From: Methanobacteriota archaeon
GTDB lineage: Archaea; Thermoplasmatota; Poseidoniia; Poseidoniales; Thalassarchaeaceae
Direction: 5' to 3'
Length of the DNA stretch: 5,526 nucleotides
Assembly (NCBI GenBank): GCA_002685895.1
Contig: NYYK01000090.1
Coordinates: 1-5,526, forward strand
The notes under the pieces were generated by a model. That model worked only from the letters and a program-made list of their open reading frames with translations, made no database searches and was not told the origin of the DNA. Position numbers and translations under genes: made by a program. Below, piece by piece: positions 4,865 through 5,526 of the stretch (the first letter of the stretch is position 1; each line of letters starts with the position of its first letter).

Positions 4865-5526
4865 ATGGGGGATGCTACTACAGCCAATGGTAGTTCTTCA
4901 GCCGTGAAATCAGATAACTCTGATACTGAAAGACAACTTGCAATAGCCTCACAAGATGATGATGGAATTTGGCGAGATTCAGAAGGTAATCCATTACCAG
5001 TTTCAGCTAGTGATCTTGAGCGGCACGCGTATTGTCCACTATCATGGCACCTTGCACGTTCCGGAGTAAGTGGTTCAGGTAAAGCAATTGAACTAGGACA
5101 TAAAAAGCACAAAGAGATTGAAATTGCTATGCGAAATTACCGGAAGAGAGACATTCAAGCACGTAAAGAAATGGTCATTTGGAGTTGGTGGTTTGCAGTA
5201 GTTGTCACCCTTACACTTGACACCATTGTCTTGTTCTTTGTCAGAAATGCAATGATTGCGCCAGAAGATGTCATCTTCAGTGATGGTGACTTAATCATCT
5301 TCGCTCGTTATCTCATTTTACTTGCTCTAGTATGGCTATGTTGCGCAATGGTTCTACTGCTTCTGCCGTGGAGAAAAATGCTAGGCTCACCTTTTGGTTT
5401 CGCCCAACCCCCTCAACCTTCAGAATTTGATATCGAAGAAATAGGATTATTCTACTTTGAATCTGACGATTTAGACAAAGGTGGTTGGGGCGTGGGTGGG
5501 AAAATCGAATTCGCTGTTATTCTTGG
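4865..5526 (+). CDS. Cas4-like PD-(D/E)XK protein with two inserted membrane helices (3' end missing)
   Basis: The frame is open from ATG 4865 to the window end (220 codons plus two bases). An in-frame TGA at 4859-4861 makes this the first possible start. Residues 1-40 are polar and low in complexity. Residues 46-62 (VSASDLERHAYCPLSWH) match the opening of Cas4/RecB-like nucleases: a helix, then Y-CP with C57 as the first Fe-S cysteine of Cas4 proteins. ELGHKKHKE (76-84) matches the next conserved G-x-x-x-H motif. Two hydrophobic helices then interrupt the domain, about 104-127 (VIWSWWFAVVVTLTLDTIVLFF) and 143-168 (LIIFARYLILLALVWLCCAM onward). GGKIEFAVIL (211-220) may be the GxIDxV strand, with Glu in place of the usual Asp. 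The remaining catalytic residues and Fe-S cysteines would lie beyond the window. With no cas genes or CRISPR array nearby, a role in CRISPR is not supported; a membrane-bound nuclease-like protein is inferred. Confidence 0.65.
   Translation, partial: MGDATTANGSSSAVKSDNSDTERQLAIASQDDDGIWRDSEGNPLPVSASDLERHAYCPLSWHLARSGVSGSGKAIELGHKKHKEIEIAMRNYRKRDIQARKEMVIWSWWFAVVVTLTLDTIVLFFVRNAMIAPEDVIFSDGDLIIFARYLILLALVWLCCAMVLLLLPWRKMLGSPFGFAQPPQPSEFDIEEIGLFYFESDDLDKGGWGVGGKIEFAVIL

Noticed and set aside
4783..5112. 109-codon minus-strand frame downstream of rpsB
   Set aside because: It lies opposite the Cas4-like coding frame, which carries recognisable motifs, and its product is low-complexity and Ser-rich with no family pattern. 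It is a shadow frame.
4865..5526. Part of a CRISPR-Cas locus because of the Cas4-like motifs
   Set aside because: No repeats with spacers and no other cas gene is in the window. Cas4-like nucleases also occur outside CRISPR systems, and the neighbours are housekeeping genes.

Overview
The window most likely comes from an archaeon. The gene at 4148-4786 encodes ribosomal protein S2 of the archaeal/eukaryotic (SA/S2) type, about 205 residues long and without bacterial features. The other genes also fit an archaeon: helix-turn-helix regulators of archaeal style, AT-rich TATA-like elements ahead of genes, and few Shine-Dalgarno sites. The moderate GC content, the small two-helix membrane protein, the chain of winged-helix proteins with hydrophobic N-termini and the membrane-inserted Cas4-like protein together suggest a marine planktonic euryarchaeon such as Poseidoniales (Marine Group II). 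That placement is an inference; only 'archaeon' is well supported.

Layout. 1-258 is the 3' end of a small two-helix membrane protein (DUF4190-like). 259-621 carries no long gene, but on the minus strand it holds a convincing 43-codon gene (360-491) with the best ribosome binding site in the window. Three plus-strand winged-helix genes follow: an HxlR-type regulator (622-1104), a tandem winged-helix protein with an N-terminal membrane segment (1171-1818) and a longer relative (1939-3030). The last meets a convergent tRNA-dihydrouridine synthase gene (3027-4073, minus) with overlapping stop codons. The dihydrouridine synthase gene diverges from rpsB (4148-4786, plus). After 78 bases the start of a Cas4-like PD-(D/E)XK protein (4865 to the window end, plus) follows, interrupted by two transmembrane helices and cut by the window edge.

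How the genes relate. Dus and S2 are both translation genes (tRNA modification and the small ribosomal subunit) and share a 74-98 base divergent promoter region. The three winged-helix genes look like a regulatory cluster. Two of them share a helix-turn-helix pattern (…L.HHL..LQ..R.V) and are probably old paralogues. Their spacers of 66 and 120 bases, with inverted repeats, suggest separate or self-regulated transcription rather than one tight operon. No tRNA, rRNA, CRISPR array, insertion sequence or replication origin was seen.
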